Source: Vreelandella halophila
Lineage (GTDB): Bacteria; Pseudomonadota; Gammaproteobacteria; Pseudomonadales; Oleiphilaceae
Assembly: GCF_019903425.1 (NCBI RefSeq)
Contig: NZ_JACHUZ010000011.1
Location: 62,001-126,000 of the forward strand
Length of the DNA: 64,000 nucleotides
Direction of reading: 5' to 3'
Of the stretch, positions 16,456-25,032 are shown in pieces. Position 1 is the first letter of the stretch. The number at the start of each line of letters is the position of its first letter. The notes beneath the pieces are model-generated. The model ran no database searches and had not been told where the DNA came from. It was given only the letters and a program-made list of their open reading frames with translations. The position numbers and the translations under genes were made by a program.

Positions 16456-17283
16456 TTGAAGATACTGGTGGTTTACGAACCGGGCGAACTCGGTGAAGCA
16501 CTGCTGTCACGGCTCGCGGGGGCTGGCTTGGAGCCCACGCCGCTGCTGCTCAGCCGTCCCTCGGATGTGGCCCTGGATCAGCTTCAGTCCTGGGTTGAGC
16601 CCTGTTTCGACCTGGTCATCAATGCCATTACTGGTGTGGATCCGGAACAGGCTGAGCAGGTACCGGGCGAGACGCGGCGTCGTCTGCATGACCTGCCGGT
16701 AGCACTGGCGGAACGGGCCGCGTTTCACGCCATTGCGATGATGAATCTCTCCAGCAGCCAGGTCTTTGACGGACGCAAGCAGCAGCCCTATATCGCCAGT
16801 AACCCGGGCAACCCGCTGTCGGTTCTGGGCCAGTGCCAGTGGGACTGTGAGCAGTCACTGCGCAGCCGGCTGCCGCGGCACCTGATCCTACGTATCGGCT
16901 GGTCGCTGGAACGGTTCCTGGAGCGTGTTCGCGGCCACAATCCGAGCGAACCGCTGTATCTGAGCAGTCGTTATCGGGGGCAACCCACTACCTGGTCGGA
17001 CTGTGCCCGGGTCATGACCGCCGTTGTCCAGCAGTTGGACTGTGGCGCGGAGGCCTGGGGAACCTACCAGTACGCTAGCAGTGACACCGTTTCCCTCTAC
17101 GATCTGGGGCTCGAGCTTCTGGAGCAGCTGTCAGAAGCGCAGCGCCCGCACCTGATTGACGAGGAGGACGCCTGGATGCGACTGGAGCCGGCCAATGCCG
17201 TGCTCAACTGCAAGAAGATCCGCCATACCTTCGGCATCCAGCAGTTGTCCTGGCGCCACTCCCGCGCGGCAACGAAGGCATGA
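16456..17283 (+). CDS. RmlD-like NAD(P)-dependent sugar-nucleotide reductase family protein
   Basis: A 275-residue member of the extended short-chain dehydrogenase family resembling RmlD (dTDP-4-dehydrorhamnose reductase). The N-terminal strand KILVVYEPGELGEALLSRL is a modified nucleotide loop; FDLVINAI and MMNLSSSQVFDG recall the RmlD region that reads STDYVFDG in true enzymes. The catalytic YxxxK is not evident after it (PLSVLGQCQWDCE), so activity is doubtful. TTG 16456 is the first possible start after the in-frame stop at 16390 and lacks a clear ribosome site. Neighbours do not include sugar-nucleotide genes. Confidence 0.65.
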   Translation: MKILVVYEPGELGEALLSRLAGAGLEPTPLLLSRPSDVALDQLQSWVEPCFDLVINAITGVDPEQAEQVPGETRRRLHDLPVALAERAAFHAIAMMNLSSSQVFDGRKQQPYIASNPGNPLSVLGQCQWDCEQSLRSRLPRHLILRIGWSLERFLERVRGHNPSEPLYLSSRYRGQPTTWSDCARVMTAVVQQLDCGAEAWGTYQYASSDTVSLYDLGLELLEQLSEAQRPHLIDEEDAWMRLEPANAVLNCKKIRHTFGIQQLSWRHSRAATKA

Positions 17284-17365
17284 CGAGTCTGTAACGGAAG
17301 GGTAGACTAAGCGTACTTTTTGCGGGCGCAGTGGTCGCCCTACATCAACGGGTCAGGATGACGTT

Positions 17366-18502
17366 ATGTCTACTACAAGCCGATTCATCGTCGTCACCAT
17401 CGGGCTGGTGATCGTTTTTGGCGGAATCTTTGGCTGGAAAGCTTTTGAATTCCGGATGATGCAGCAGCACCTCAATCAGGAAGATCCGCCCGCCGTCATC
17501 GACGCTGCCCGGGCCGAGACGCGCGAGTGGGTGCCGTCCCTGCACTCCGTTGGCAGCATCCGGGCCGTCAATGGTATCCGTGTCGCCAATGAACTTCCCG
17601 GGGTGGTTGAGACCATCCGCTTTGAATCCGGAGACATGGTCGAGAAGGGCGATGTGCTGGTGGAGCTGGATGTGGAATCCGACAAAGCCGCACTGGAAAC
17701 CCGGCGGGCGGAAGCCGAGAGTGCCCGTCGGACCTTTGAGCGGGTGTCGAACCTGGTTGATCGGAATGCGGTGTCCCAGGCCGAATTCGATGAAGCCGAG
17801 GCGGCCTACGACGCGGCCCGGGCAAGGGTAAGGGAGCAGGAAGCGCTTGTGCGCAAGAAGATCCTGCGCGCCCCTTTCGATGGCAAGACCGGCCTGCGCC
17901 TGGTGGATCAGGGCGAGTACATGCCCACCGGGACTCCCGCTGTGGAGATCAACATGGTGGATCCCATCTACGCGGAGTATTCGATTGCCGAAAAGCACCT
18001 CAGCAGCGTTGAGGTGGGCGATGACGTAACCGTATCGGTGGCGGCCTACCCGGATCGCCTGTTCGAGGGTGAGATCAGCGCCATCAACAGCTCCGTCAGT
18101 ACCGAGAACCGCACGGTCCGTGTCCGTGCCACCCTTGCAAACGACGACGGCGCGCTGCAGCCGGGCATGTTCGCGGATGTGCGCACACTGGAATCCGAGC
18201 CTCGGAAAGCGGTGGTGGTGCCGCGTACGGCGGTCTCCTTCAACACCTACGGAGACTTCGTGTACGTGCTCAATGAGAATGATAAGGGTGAGCTGGTCAC
18301 CGAGCGTCGCAGCATCCAGACCGGACCGGAACGCGATGGGGTTGTCGAGGTCGAGTCCGGCCTTGAGGCCGGTGAGCGGATTGTTGCCACCGGACTGCTG
18401 CGTCTGCGGGCGGGGCAGCGTGTGCAGATCGCCGACGAGGATGACGAGCCGGGCGCCACTGTTGAGGATGACGGCAGCGGTGCAGAGCAGGGAGACGGCT
18501 GA
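17366..18502 (+). CDS. RND efflux periplasmic adaptor subunit
   Basis: Membrane-fusion protein linking an RND pump to an outer-membrane channel. Residues about 7-24 form an N-terminal membrane anchor (FIVVTIGLVIVFGGIF). The lipoyl-type halves are GVVETIRFESGDMVEKGDVL and KKILRAPFDGKTGLRLVDQG, separated by a coiled-coil hairpin with repeated Glu/Ala. The beta-barrel and membrane-proximal parts follow (RLFEGEISAINSSV, VVPRTAVSFNTYGDFVYVL). 378 residues is normal; the tail is acidic. The stop overlaps the pump ATG by one base. No outer-membrane channel gene or regulator is adjacent. Confidence 0.9.
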   Translation: MSTTSRFIVVTIGLVIVFGGIFGWKAFEFRMMQQHLNQEDPPAVIDAARAETREWVPSLHSVGSIRAVNGIRVANELPGVVETIRFESGDMVEKGDVLVELDVESDKAALETRRAEAESARRTFERVSNLVDRNAVSQAEFDEAEAAYDAARARVREQEALVRKKILRAPFDGKTGLRLVDQGEYMPTGTPAVEINMVDPIYAEYSIAEKHLSSVEVGDDVTVSVAAYPDRLFEGEISAINSSVSTENRTVRVRATLANDDGALQPGMFADVRTLESEPRKAVVVPRTAVSFNTYGDFVYVLNENDKGELVTERRSIQTGPERDGVVEVESGLEAGERIVATGLLRLRAGQRVQIADEDDEPGATVEDDGSGAEQGDG

Positions 18503-21500
18503 TGCGATTCACCGATATTTTCGTCCACCGGCCGGTGCTGGCCACGGTGGTCAGCCTGCTGATCCTGCTGCTGGGCGTGCGCTCGGCCATGGAAATGGAG
18601 ATCCGGCAGTACCCCGAGCTCGAAAGCACCACTGTCACCGTCACCACCGCCTATCCGGGCGCGAGCTCCGATCTGGTTCAGGGCTTCGTAACCACGCCCC
18701 TGCAGCAGGCGATTGCGGAAGCGGATGGTATTGACTACCTGACGGCGACCAGCCGCCAGGGCAGTTCCATCATCGAAGCCAAGATGGATCTCAACTACGA
18801 CGCCAATGACGCGCTCTCCGAGATCCAGGCGAAAGTGGCCAGCCAGCGCAACGAGCTGCCGGACGCCTCCCGGGACCCGGTGATCGAGTCCGAGACCGGG
18901 GACTCCACGGCGCTGATGTACATCGCCTTCCACAGCGAGTCGCTGCCGGTGTCCCAGATCACCGATTACCTGACACGGGTCGTGCAGCCCCAGCTCCAGG
19001 CGCTCAGTGGCGTCGGCAAGGCGGACCTGCTCGGGCGCACCTATGCCATGCGCGTATGGCTGGACCCCACCCGCCTGGCCAGCCTCGACATCACACCCCG
19101 TGAGGTGGCCGATGTACTGCGGGCGAACAACTACCAGGCGGCGGTGGGGTCCATTGAGAGTGACCTGATCCGCGTGGACCTGGATGCGGAAACGGACATC
19201 GCGGATCCGGAGCAGTTCCGTAATCTCGTGGTCCGGGAGGTGGATGGCAGTCTCATCCGGCTCGAGGACATCGCGGATGTGGAGCTGGGTGCCGAGAACA
19301 ATGACCAGATCTCCTATTACGCGGGCAGCCCGGCTACCTATCTCGCCATTGAGCTGGCCCCCGGCGCCAACCCGCTGGATGTGGCCGAAAGGGTGCGTAA
19401 CGAACTCCCTGGCATCGAGGCCCAGCTGCCTGCGGGCCTGAAGGTTGACCTGCCCTATGACGCCTCGGAATTCATCGAGGATTCCATCAATGAGGTGATC
19501 TACACGCTGGTCGAGGCGCTGATCATCGTTCTGGTGGTGATTTTCCTGAGTCTCGGCAGCATCAGGGCCGCTGTGGTGCCCTCCGTGGCCGTGCCCCTTT
19601 CCATGATCGGTGGCGCCTTCCTGATGCTGTTCATGGGCTTTTCCGTGAACCTCCTGACGTTGCTGGCCATGGTGCTGGCCATCGGCCTGGTGGTGGATGA
19701 TGCCATCATCATGGTGGAAAACGTGCACCGGCACGTGGAGCGTGGCGAGAAACGGTTTGATGCCGCCATTAACGGGGCACGGGAAATGGCGGTGCCCATC
19801 ATCGCCATGACCACCACCCTGGTCGCGGTGTTTGCCCCTATCGGCTTCATGGGCGGCCTGGTGGGGGCGCTGTTCACGGAATTCGCCTTCACCCTGGCGG
19901 CTACAGTGGTTATCTCCGGGGTGGTGGCGCTGACCCTGTCACCGGTGCTCTCCGCCAATGTGCTCAAGCCCGCCGGCGAAGCGGGGCGCTTCGAGCGCAT
20001 GGCGGAAAACTTCTTCGAGAAGCTGTCCAATGGTTACCGCCGGGCGCTGACCAGCGTGGTCAGCAGTCTGTCTGTGATTGCCTATTTCGGTGTGGCCATA
20101 CTGGTGGCGATCTACTTCATGGTGACCTTCAGCCAGAGCGAGCTGGCCCCGGATGAGGACCAGGGGATCGTGTTCTACCAGGGCACGGGCCCGCAGACGG
20201 CAAACCTGGACTATCTGGAGCGCTATGGCGCCGAGATGCAGGAACGGTTCGAGGCGCTGCCGGGGTACGAGGAATCCTTCATGCTGATGGGCGTTACGGC
20301 GCCCAACGAAGTATTTGGTGGCTTCAAGCTCAAGCCCAGCAGTGAACGTGAGATCTCACAGTTCGAGGTCCAGCCCATGCTTCAGGAGGAGATGGACCGG
20401 GTGACCGGGCTGCGCGTGGCCACTTTCCCACGGCCACCACTGCCGGCCTCTGGCGGTGGGCTGCCGTTCCAGTTGGTGCTGACCACGGGCAGCGATTTCG
20501 AGCAGCTCAACGAGGTGGCCGATGAGATGCTGCAGAAAGCTAATGAGAGCGGCAACTTCATCGTCCTGGAAAAGAGCATCGACTATGACCGTCCGGTAAC
20601 CGGCATCAGCGTGGACCGCGAGCGCGTGGCGGACCTGGGGCTGTCCATGGCAGAAGTTGGGGAGACGCTGTCCACCATGCTGGGCGAGGGCTTCGTGAAT
20701 CGGTTCAACATGGACGGGCGGGCCTACGATGTCATTCCGCAGGTGGCGCGGCCCTTCCGCAGCGACCAGGAGAAACTGAGGGATTACTATGTTCGGGCAG
20801 CCTCAGGCCAGCTGGTCTCCCTGGACCAGGTGATCGACTTTGAGCAGCGGGTGGAGCCTTCAAGCCGGACCCAGTTCAATCAGCTCAACTCCATTACCCT
20901 GCAGGGTGTGCCTATGCCTGGGGTTGCCATGGGGGATGCCATGGACTATATGGAAGGGTTGGCCGGTTCGACCCTGCCCCAGGGCTTCGGCACGGACTAC
21001 AAGGGCCAGTCGCGCCAGTTGGCGCAGCAGGGCAGTGCGCTCATGGTAACCTTCTTCCTGTCGCTTCTGGTGATCTACCTGGTGCTGGCGGCGCAGTTCG
21101 AGAGCTGGCGGGATCCCGTCATCATTCTGGTATCGGTGCCGCTGTCCGTTGCCGGGGCGATGATCTTCATCGTGCTGGGTGCGGCCTCCATGAACATCTA
21201 CACCCAGGTGGGTCTGATCACCCTGATCGGGGTTGTGGCCAAGAACGGCATCCTGATCGTGGAGTTCGCGAACCTGTTGCAGAAGGATCGTGGCATGGGC
21301 GTCCGTGAGGCGGCCATTGAGGCGTCCGCGATCCGTCTGCGTCCGATCATCATGACGTCCCTGGCATTGATCGTGGCCATGGTGCCGCTGTTGCTGGCTT
21401 CGGGGCCGGGTGCCGTGAGCCGTTTCGCCATCGGCCTGACCGTGGCCACCGGCCTGGGCTTCGGCACCTTCTTTACGCTCTTCGTGCTGCCCGGGTTCTA

Positions 21501-21555
21501 CATCATGCTGGCCCGGGACCATAATGCGCCGACGCGCGCTGAAGCGGCGAGCTGA
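18502..21555 (+). CDS. RND efflux inner-membrane pump (HAE1 type)
   Basis: Proton-driven drug or solute exporter of 1017 residues. It has the N-terminal RFTDIFVHRPVLATVVSLL helix, two large periplasmic loops and twelve predicted membrane helices. Proton-relay aspartates are in TM4 (LAIGLVVDDAIIMVENVHRH) and the conserved GVVAKNGILIVEFAN segment is in the second half. This fits the hydrophobe/amphiphile efflux group rather than the heavy-metal group, which has other TM4 charges. The substrate cannot be read from sequence. It forms an operon with the adaptor and perhaps the amidase 23 bases downstream. Confidence 0.92.
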   Translation: MRFTDIFVHRPVLATVVSLLILLLGVRSAMEMEIRQYPELESTTVTVTTAYPGASSDLVQGFVTTPLQQAIAEADGIDYLTATSRQGSSIIEAKMDLNYDANDALSEIQAKVASQRNELPDASRDPVIESETGDSTALMYIAFHSESLPVSQITDYLTRVVQPQLQALSGVGKADLLGRTYAMRVWLDPTRLASLDITPREVADVLRANNYQAAVGSIESDLIRVDLDAETDIADPEQFRNLVVREVDGSLIRLEDIADVELGAENNDQISYYAGSPATYLAIELAPGANPLDVAERVRNELPGIEAQLPAGLKVDLPYDASEFIEDSINEVIYTLVEALIIVLVVIFLSLGSIRAAVVPSVAVPLSMIGGAFLMLFMGFSVNLLTLLAMVLAIGLVVDDAIIMVENVHRHVERGEKRFDAAINGAREMAVPIIAMTTTLVAVFAPIGFMGGLVGALFTEFAFTLAATVVISGVVALTLSPVLSANVLKPAGEAGRFERMAENFFEKLSNGYRRALTSVVSSLSVIAYFGVAILVAIYFMVTFSQSELAPDEDQGIVFYQGTGPQTANLDYLERYGAEMQERFEALPGYEESFMLMGVTAPNEVFGGFKLKPSSEREISQFEVQPMLQEEMDRVTGLRVATFPRPPLPASGGGLPFQLVLTTGSDFEQLNEVADEMLQKANESGNFIVLEKSIDYDRPVTGISVDRERVADLGLSMAEVGETLSTMLGEGFVNRFNMDGRAYDVIPQVARPFRSDQEKLRDYYVRAASGQLVSLDQVIDFEQRVEPSSRTQFNQLNSITLQGVPMPGVAMGDAMDYMEGLAGSTLPQGFGTDYKGQSRQLAQQGSALMVTFFLSLLVIYLVLAAQFESWRDPVIILVSVPLSVAGAMIFIVLGAASMNIYTQVGLITLIGVVAKNGILIVEFANLLQKDRGMGVREAAIEASAIRLRPIIMTSLALIVAMVPLLLASGPGAVSRFAIGLTVATGLGFGTFFTLFVLPGFYIMLARDHNAPTRAEAAS

Positions 21556-21578
21556 TAACAATAAACGGAGGACCGGTT

Positions 21579-23066
21579 ATGCAACCGGAGGAATACACCA
21601 GGGAGGATGCCACCGGGCTGGCGAGCCTGATCCGCAAGGGCCAGGTTCAGCTGGGTGAGGTGGTGGATGCGGCCATCAACCGCGCCGAAAAGCTTAACCC
21701 GGCGCTCAACGCCATCTGCCAGCCGCGTTTCGAAAAAATCCGGCACGAAAAGCCCGAAGCCGACGGTGCTTTTGCCGGAGTTCCCTTTCTCGCTAAGGAC
21801 CTGGCTCAGGAAATGGCGGGGATGCCCAGTACCATGGGCAGCAGGGCGCTGTTGGGGTACGTCCCGGAGCAGGATTCCGAGTACATCCGGCGGGCCCGCA
21901 AGGCCGGTCTGCTGATGATGGGGCGCACAGCCACGCCGGAGCTTGGGCTCAAGGCCATCACCGAGTCCCGTCTCTGGGGGCCGACCCGCAACCCCTGGGC
22001 TAATGAACGCACACCCGGTGGCTCCAGTGGCGGCTCCGGTGCGGCCGTGGCGGCTGGAGTCGTGCCCATGGCGGGCGCCAATGACGGCGGTGGATCGATC
22101 CGTATTCCAGCGGCCTACAATGGGCTTTTTGGCCTCAAGCCCTCGCGTGGGCGTGTGTCACCCGGCCCCTATCTGGGCGAGGCCTGGACGGGAGCAAGCG
22201 TGGATCACGTGGTCAGCCGCAGCGTGCGCGACAGCGCGGCGATGCTGGACGCGATTGCCGGTAACCCCAAGGGTGACCCCTTTACCATACCGGCGCCCGA
22301 GCAACCCTGGCTGGAAGCCATCCAGTCATCGCCCCGGCCTCTGCGCATCGGTTTCTTCACCGAGTCTCCCTATGGTTCCGAGGTGGATGCCGAGTGCGTG
22401 GAAGCGGTGAACACAACCGCCCGCCAGCTCGAGGCTCTTGGGCATCATGTGGAACCGGCCATGCCCGCCTTTGATGGTATGGCAATGGCCCGCGCCTACC
22501 TGACGCTGTATTTCGGGGAGGTCTCGACCATTATGGAAGAGGCCAGGGCGAAGACCGGAGCCAGCGACAGCGATTTCGAGATCGAGACCCGTCTGCTTGG
22601 GGCGCTTGGCCGCAGCATGCGGGCTGTCGACTACGTGCGCACCCGTCGCGGCTGGAACGATTTTGCCCGTGCCCTGGGGCGATTCTTCGGTGATTACGAC
22701 CTGTACCTGTCACCCACCACAGGGCAGCCACCGGCGCGGATCGGGGAACTGGAAACGCCGGCGCACCTCAAGTTCGCGGCGCGGATGCTGGTGGGGCTGC
22801 GCGCGGGCAGCCTGGCGCTGAAGAGTGGCATGGTTGAGGAGCTGGCACAGGAGAGCCTGGCGCGCACGCCCTTCACCCAGCTTGCCAACCTCACCGGCAC
22901 GCCGGCGATGTCGGTGCCGTTGCACTGGTCGCAGGAGGGGCTGCCGATCGGCGTCCAGTTCGGCGCGCCCCACGGGGATGAGAGCACGCTCTTCCAGCTG
23001 GCCGCCCAGCTGGAAGCCGCCCATGCCTGGTGGCCACGCTACCAGTCCCTGTGGCAGCGTCTGTAG
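21579..23066 (+). CDS. Amidase signature family enzyme
   Basis: A 495-residue amidase with the complete Ser-cisSer-Lys triad: Lys in GVPFLAKDLAQEMAG, the Gly/Ser-rich core TPGGSSGGSGAAVAAG and the nucleophile region NDGGGSIRIPAAYNGLFGLK. The C-terminal PAMSVPLHWSQEGLPIGVQF is typical. It is longer than GatA homologues and has no GatC or GatB neighbours, so it is more likely a catabolic amide hydrolase than a tRNA amidotransferase subunit. A good site (CGGAGGA) precedes the ATG. Convergent with alkB. Confidence 0.9.
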   Translation: MQPEEYTREDATGLASLIRKGQVQLGEVVDAAINRAEKLNPALNAICQPRFEKIRHEKPEADGAFAGVPFLAKDLAQEMAGMPSTMGSRALLGYVPEQDSEYIRRARKAGLLMMGRTATPELGLKAITESRLWGPTRNPWANERTPGGSSGGSGAAVAAGVVPMAGANDGGGSIRIPAAYNGLFGLKPSRGRVSPGPYLGEAWTGASVDHVVSRSVRDSAAMLDAIAGNPKGDPFTIPAPEQPWLEAIQSSPRPLRIGFFTESPYGSEVDAECVEAVNTTARQLEALGHHVEPAMPAFDGMAMARAYLTLYFGEVSTIMEEARAKTGASDSDFEIETRLLGALGRSMRAVDYVRTRRGWNDFARALGRFFGDYDLYLSPTTGQPPARIGELETPAHLKFAARMLVGLRAGSLALKSGMVEELAQESLARTPFTQLANLTGTPAMSVPLHWSQEGLPIGVQFGAPHGDESTLFQLAAQLEAAHAWWPRYQSLWQRL

Positions 23067-23072
23067 AGCGGA

Positions 23073-24215
23073 TCAGGCCTTGCTGTAGGGCTTCTGTTCC
23101 CGGAACAGCTGATCCAGCTCGCCCTCGTAGTAGGCCTCCACCCGCGGGTTCATCACCTTTTTCCACAGCGGCGGCACCAGCGCCAGGACAAACATGGCCG
23201 CGTAGCCGCCGGGCAGCTGCGGGCTTTCATCGTAGTGGCGCAGCACCTGGTAGCGCCGGCGCGGGAAGGCGTGATGATCCGAGTGGCGCTGCAGGTGGAA
23301 CAGGAAGAGGTTGGTCAGCAGGTAGTTGCTGTTCCAGCTGTGAGCCGGTGTGACCCGCTCAAAACGGCCGTTCTCCTGAACCCGGCGATGCAGCCCGTAG
23401 TGTTCGATGTAGTTGATTACCTCAAGTGTGGCGGCGGCGAAGAAGCTCTGCGCCAGGAAGAACACCAGCCCGGCCCAGCCCAGGGCCATCGTGAACGCGA
23501 CCGCGAACAGGGCTGAAATCGCATACCACCAGATCAGTTCATTGGCCGGTCCCCAGGGGGTCTTGCCCTTGCGGCGCAGTTTCCTGGCCTCCAGCCTCCA
23601 GGCGTTCATGAAGTTACGCGGGAAGGCTTGCAGCAGGAAGGCGTAAACCCCCTGATTGTAGCGTGAGGAGCTGGCGTCCTCCGGCGTGGACACGTGCACA
23701 TGGTGACCCATGATGTGTTCCACCTTGAATCCCGCATAGGTCACGCTGGCAAGGGCAAGCCCGCCGGTCCAGGTCTCGATCTTTGTGTCCTTGTGGATCA
23801 GTTCGTGGCCGATGTTGATGGCCATGATGCCACCGACCACCCCGATTGAGATGACCCAGCCGATCTGTGCCGCCAGTCCCATTTCCACCGTTGCAAAGGC
23901 CCAGCCGGCATAGACCAGAACGGCCAGGTGGATGGGCACGCACACCAGGGTCAGGGCCCGGTAGTACCAGTCCTTCGTCATGTCCGGTACCTCGGAATCC
24001 TCATCCGGATTGGCCGGGTCCTTGCCGACGATGTAGTCGAGTATCGGGATGAATCCGAAGATGAAGAGAGCCGGGAACCAGGCCCAGAACAGCGTGTTCC
24101 CGCCCAGTGTCAGTCGCCAGGTTACCCAGGCGCCGATGGCCGGGACCACCAGTACCAGCAGGTAGGCGTAGCGCTTGATGCGCACCATGATTTCCGGGGG
24201 CACTCGGGAAAGCAT
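23073..24215 (-). CDS. alkB: Alkane 1-monooxygenase (AlkB family)
   Basis: Membrane diiron enzyme hydroxylating the terminal carbon of medium/long alkanes. All His motifs are present: NIGHELIHK, EHIMGHHVHVSTPEDASS and LQRHSDHHAFPRRRYQ, plus the AlkB hallmark NYIEHYGL. Hydrophobic stretches near the start (YLLVLVVPAIGAWVTW) and middle give about six membrane helices. 380 residues is in the normal range. AGGAGG precedes the ATG. Electron donors (rubredoxin, rubredoxin reductase) are not encoded nearby. Transcribed away from a GntR-type regulator. Confidence 0.94.
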   Translation of the reverse strand: MLSRVPPEIMVRIKRYAYLLVLVVPAIGAWVTWRLTLGGNTLFWAWFPALFIFGFIPILDYIVGKDPANPDEDSEVPDMTKDWYYRALTLVCVPIHLAVLVYAGWAFATVEMGLAAQIGWVISIGVVGGIMAINIGHELIHKDTKIETWTGGLALASVTYAGFKVEHIMGHHVHVSTPEDASSSRYNQGVYAFLLQAFPRNFMNAWRLEARKLRRKGKTPWGPANELIWWYAISALFAVAFTMALGWAGLVFFLAQSFFAAATLEVINYIEHYGLHRRVQENGRFERVTPAHSWNSNYLLTNLFLFHLQRHSDHHAFPRRRYQVLRHYDESPQLPGGYAAMFVLALVPPLWKKVMNPRVEAYYEGELDQLFREQKPYSKA

Positions 24216-24265
24216 CGGGGCATCCTCCTGTCGTTGTTGTAAGCGGTTTGTGTGATTGTGCTTTT

Positions 24266-24295
24266 AGACTAATTCTTGATTTAGTGAATTGTCAA
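24266..24295 (-). promoter_or_regulatory. Putative alkB promoter in an AT-rich divergent region
   Basis: On the minus strand a perfect TTGACA (24290-24295) is followed 18 bases later by TAGTCT (24266-24271). The surrounding 24250-24320 is markedly AT-rich against the GC-rich background, and TTGT-CAA-ACAA (24289-24299) overlaps the -35 box as a small inverted repeat that could be an operator. On the plus strand TATAAA (24306-24311) could serve the regulator. Confidence 0.45.
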
Positions 24296-24366
24296 ACAAC
24301 TCATGTATAAAAAAGCGATGCTTTCCTGTAGAATGCCGGTATCCGCATCAGAAGGACGCACGCAGA

Positions 24367-25032
24367 ATGGCCCTACCGCAGCAGCTCAGTCTCAGCGAGC
24401 GAATTGCCCATCATCTGTCGCTGGAGATCATACGGGGCAGGCGCCAGCCTCTGGAGCGCTTACCGGAGACAGAACTGGCCGGCGAGCTTGAGGTCAGCAC
24501 CAATTCCCTGCGGGAAGCGTTCCGGCTTCTACAGGGGTGGCACCTGGTGGAAATCCAGCCCCGACGTGGGGCCCGAGTGTGTGACGTGGGAGAGGCGGAT
24601 GTACGTGATCTCTATGATTTTCTGTTCCTGCTTCTGGGGCGTCTGGCCAGCGACGTCGCCCACAACTGGCAGCCCGGGCAGTTGGAGCCCTTCCTGGCTA
24701 TCAGCAGGGAGTTTGAGGTACAGGCGCAACACCAGGACCGTGAGCGGGTCCACGAACTGGCGTTCGAGCTTGCCCGTGAAGGGTTGAAACTGACCACCAA
24801 CCGGTATCTGACGGATGCCATCGAGGATCTGCTGCCACTTCTGCAGCGTTACTCCTTCATGGCACTGCGTGAGGAAACCACGGAGCTGACCCAGTCCGTT
24901 GACTGCATGCGCGAAACCATCGAGGCGGTGCTGGCGAGGGATGCGGCACGGGCCGCGCAGTGCCTGAAAACCTATGGGGAGAACCAGTGCCAGGTGGTGC
25001 TCAGGGCGCTGGCCAAGAGGCAGGCCGCCTAG
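24367..25032 (+). CDS. GntR-family (FCD) transcriptional regulator
   Basis: The N-terminal winged helix-turn-helix has HHLSLEIIRGRRQPLERLPE, then ETELAGELEVSTNSLREAF (recognition helix) and the wing LVEIQPRRGARVCDV. The all-helical C-terminal domain with EPFLAISREFEVQAQHQDRE is of the FadR/VanR ligand-binding type. ATG 24367 gives 221 residues with AGGA ten bases before; the frame opens 26 codons earlier. Divergence from alkB suggests it controls alkane oxidation in response to an acyl or alkane-derived ligand (inference). Its stop codon overlaps the stop of the convergent next gene. Confidence 0.85.
   Translation: MALPQQLSLSERIAHHLSLEIIRGRRQPLERLPETELAGELEVSTNSLREAFRLLQGWHLVEIQPRRGARVCDVGEADVRDLYDFLFLLLGRLASDVAHNWQPGQLEPFLAISREFEVQAQHQDRERVHELAFELAREGLKLTTNRYLTDAIEDLLPLLQRYSFMALREETTELTQSVDCMRETIEAVLARDAARAAQCLKTYGENQCQVVLRALAKRQAA

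Noticed and set aside
18247-19734. A 495-codon frame opposite the RND genes
   Set aside because: Antisense shadow; translation is dominated by His, Gln and Gly and crosses two real genes.
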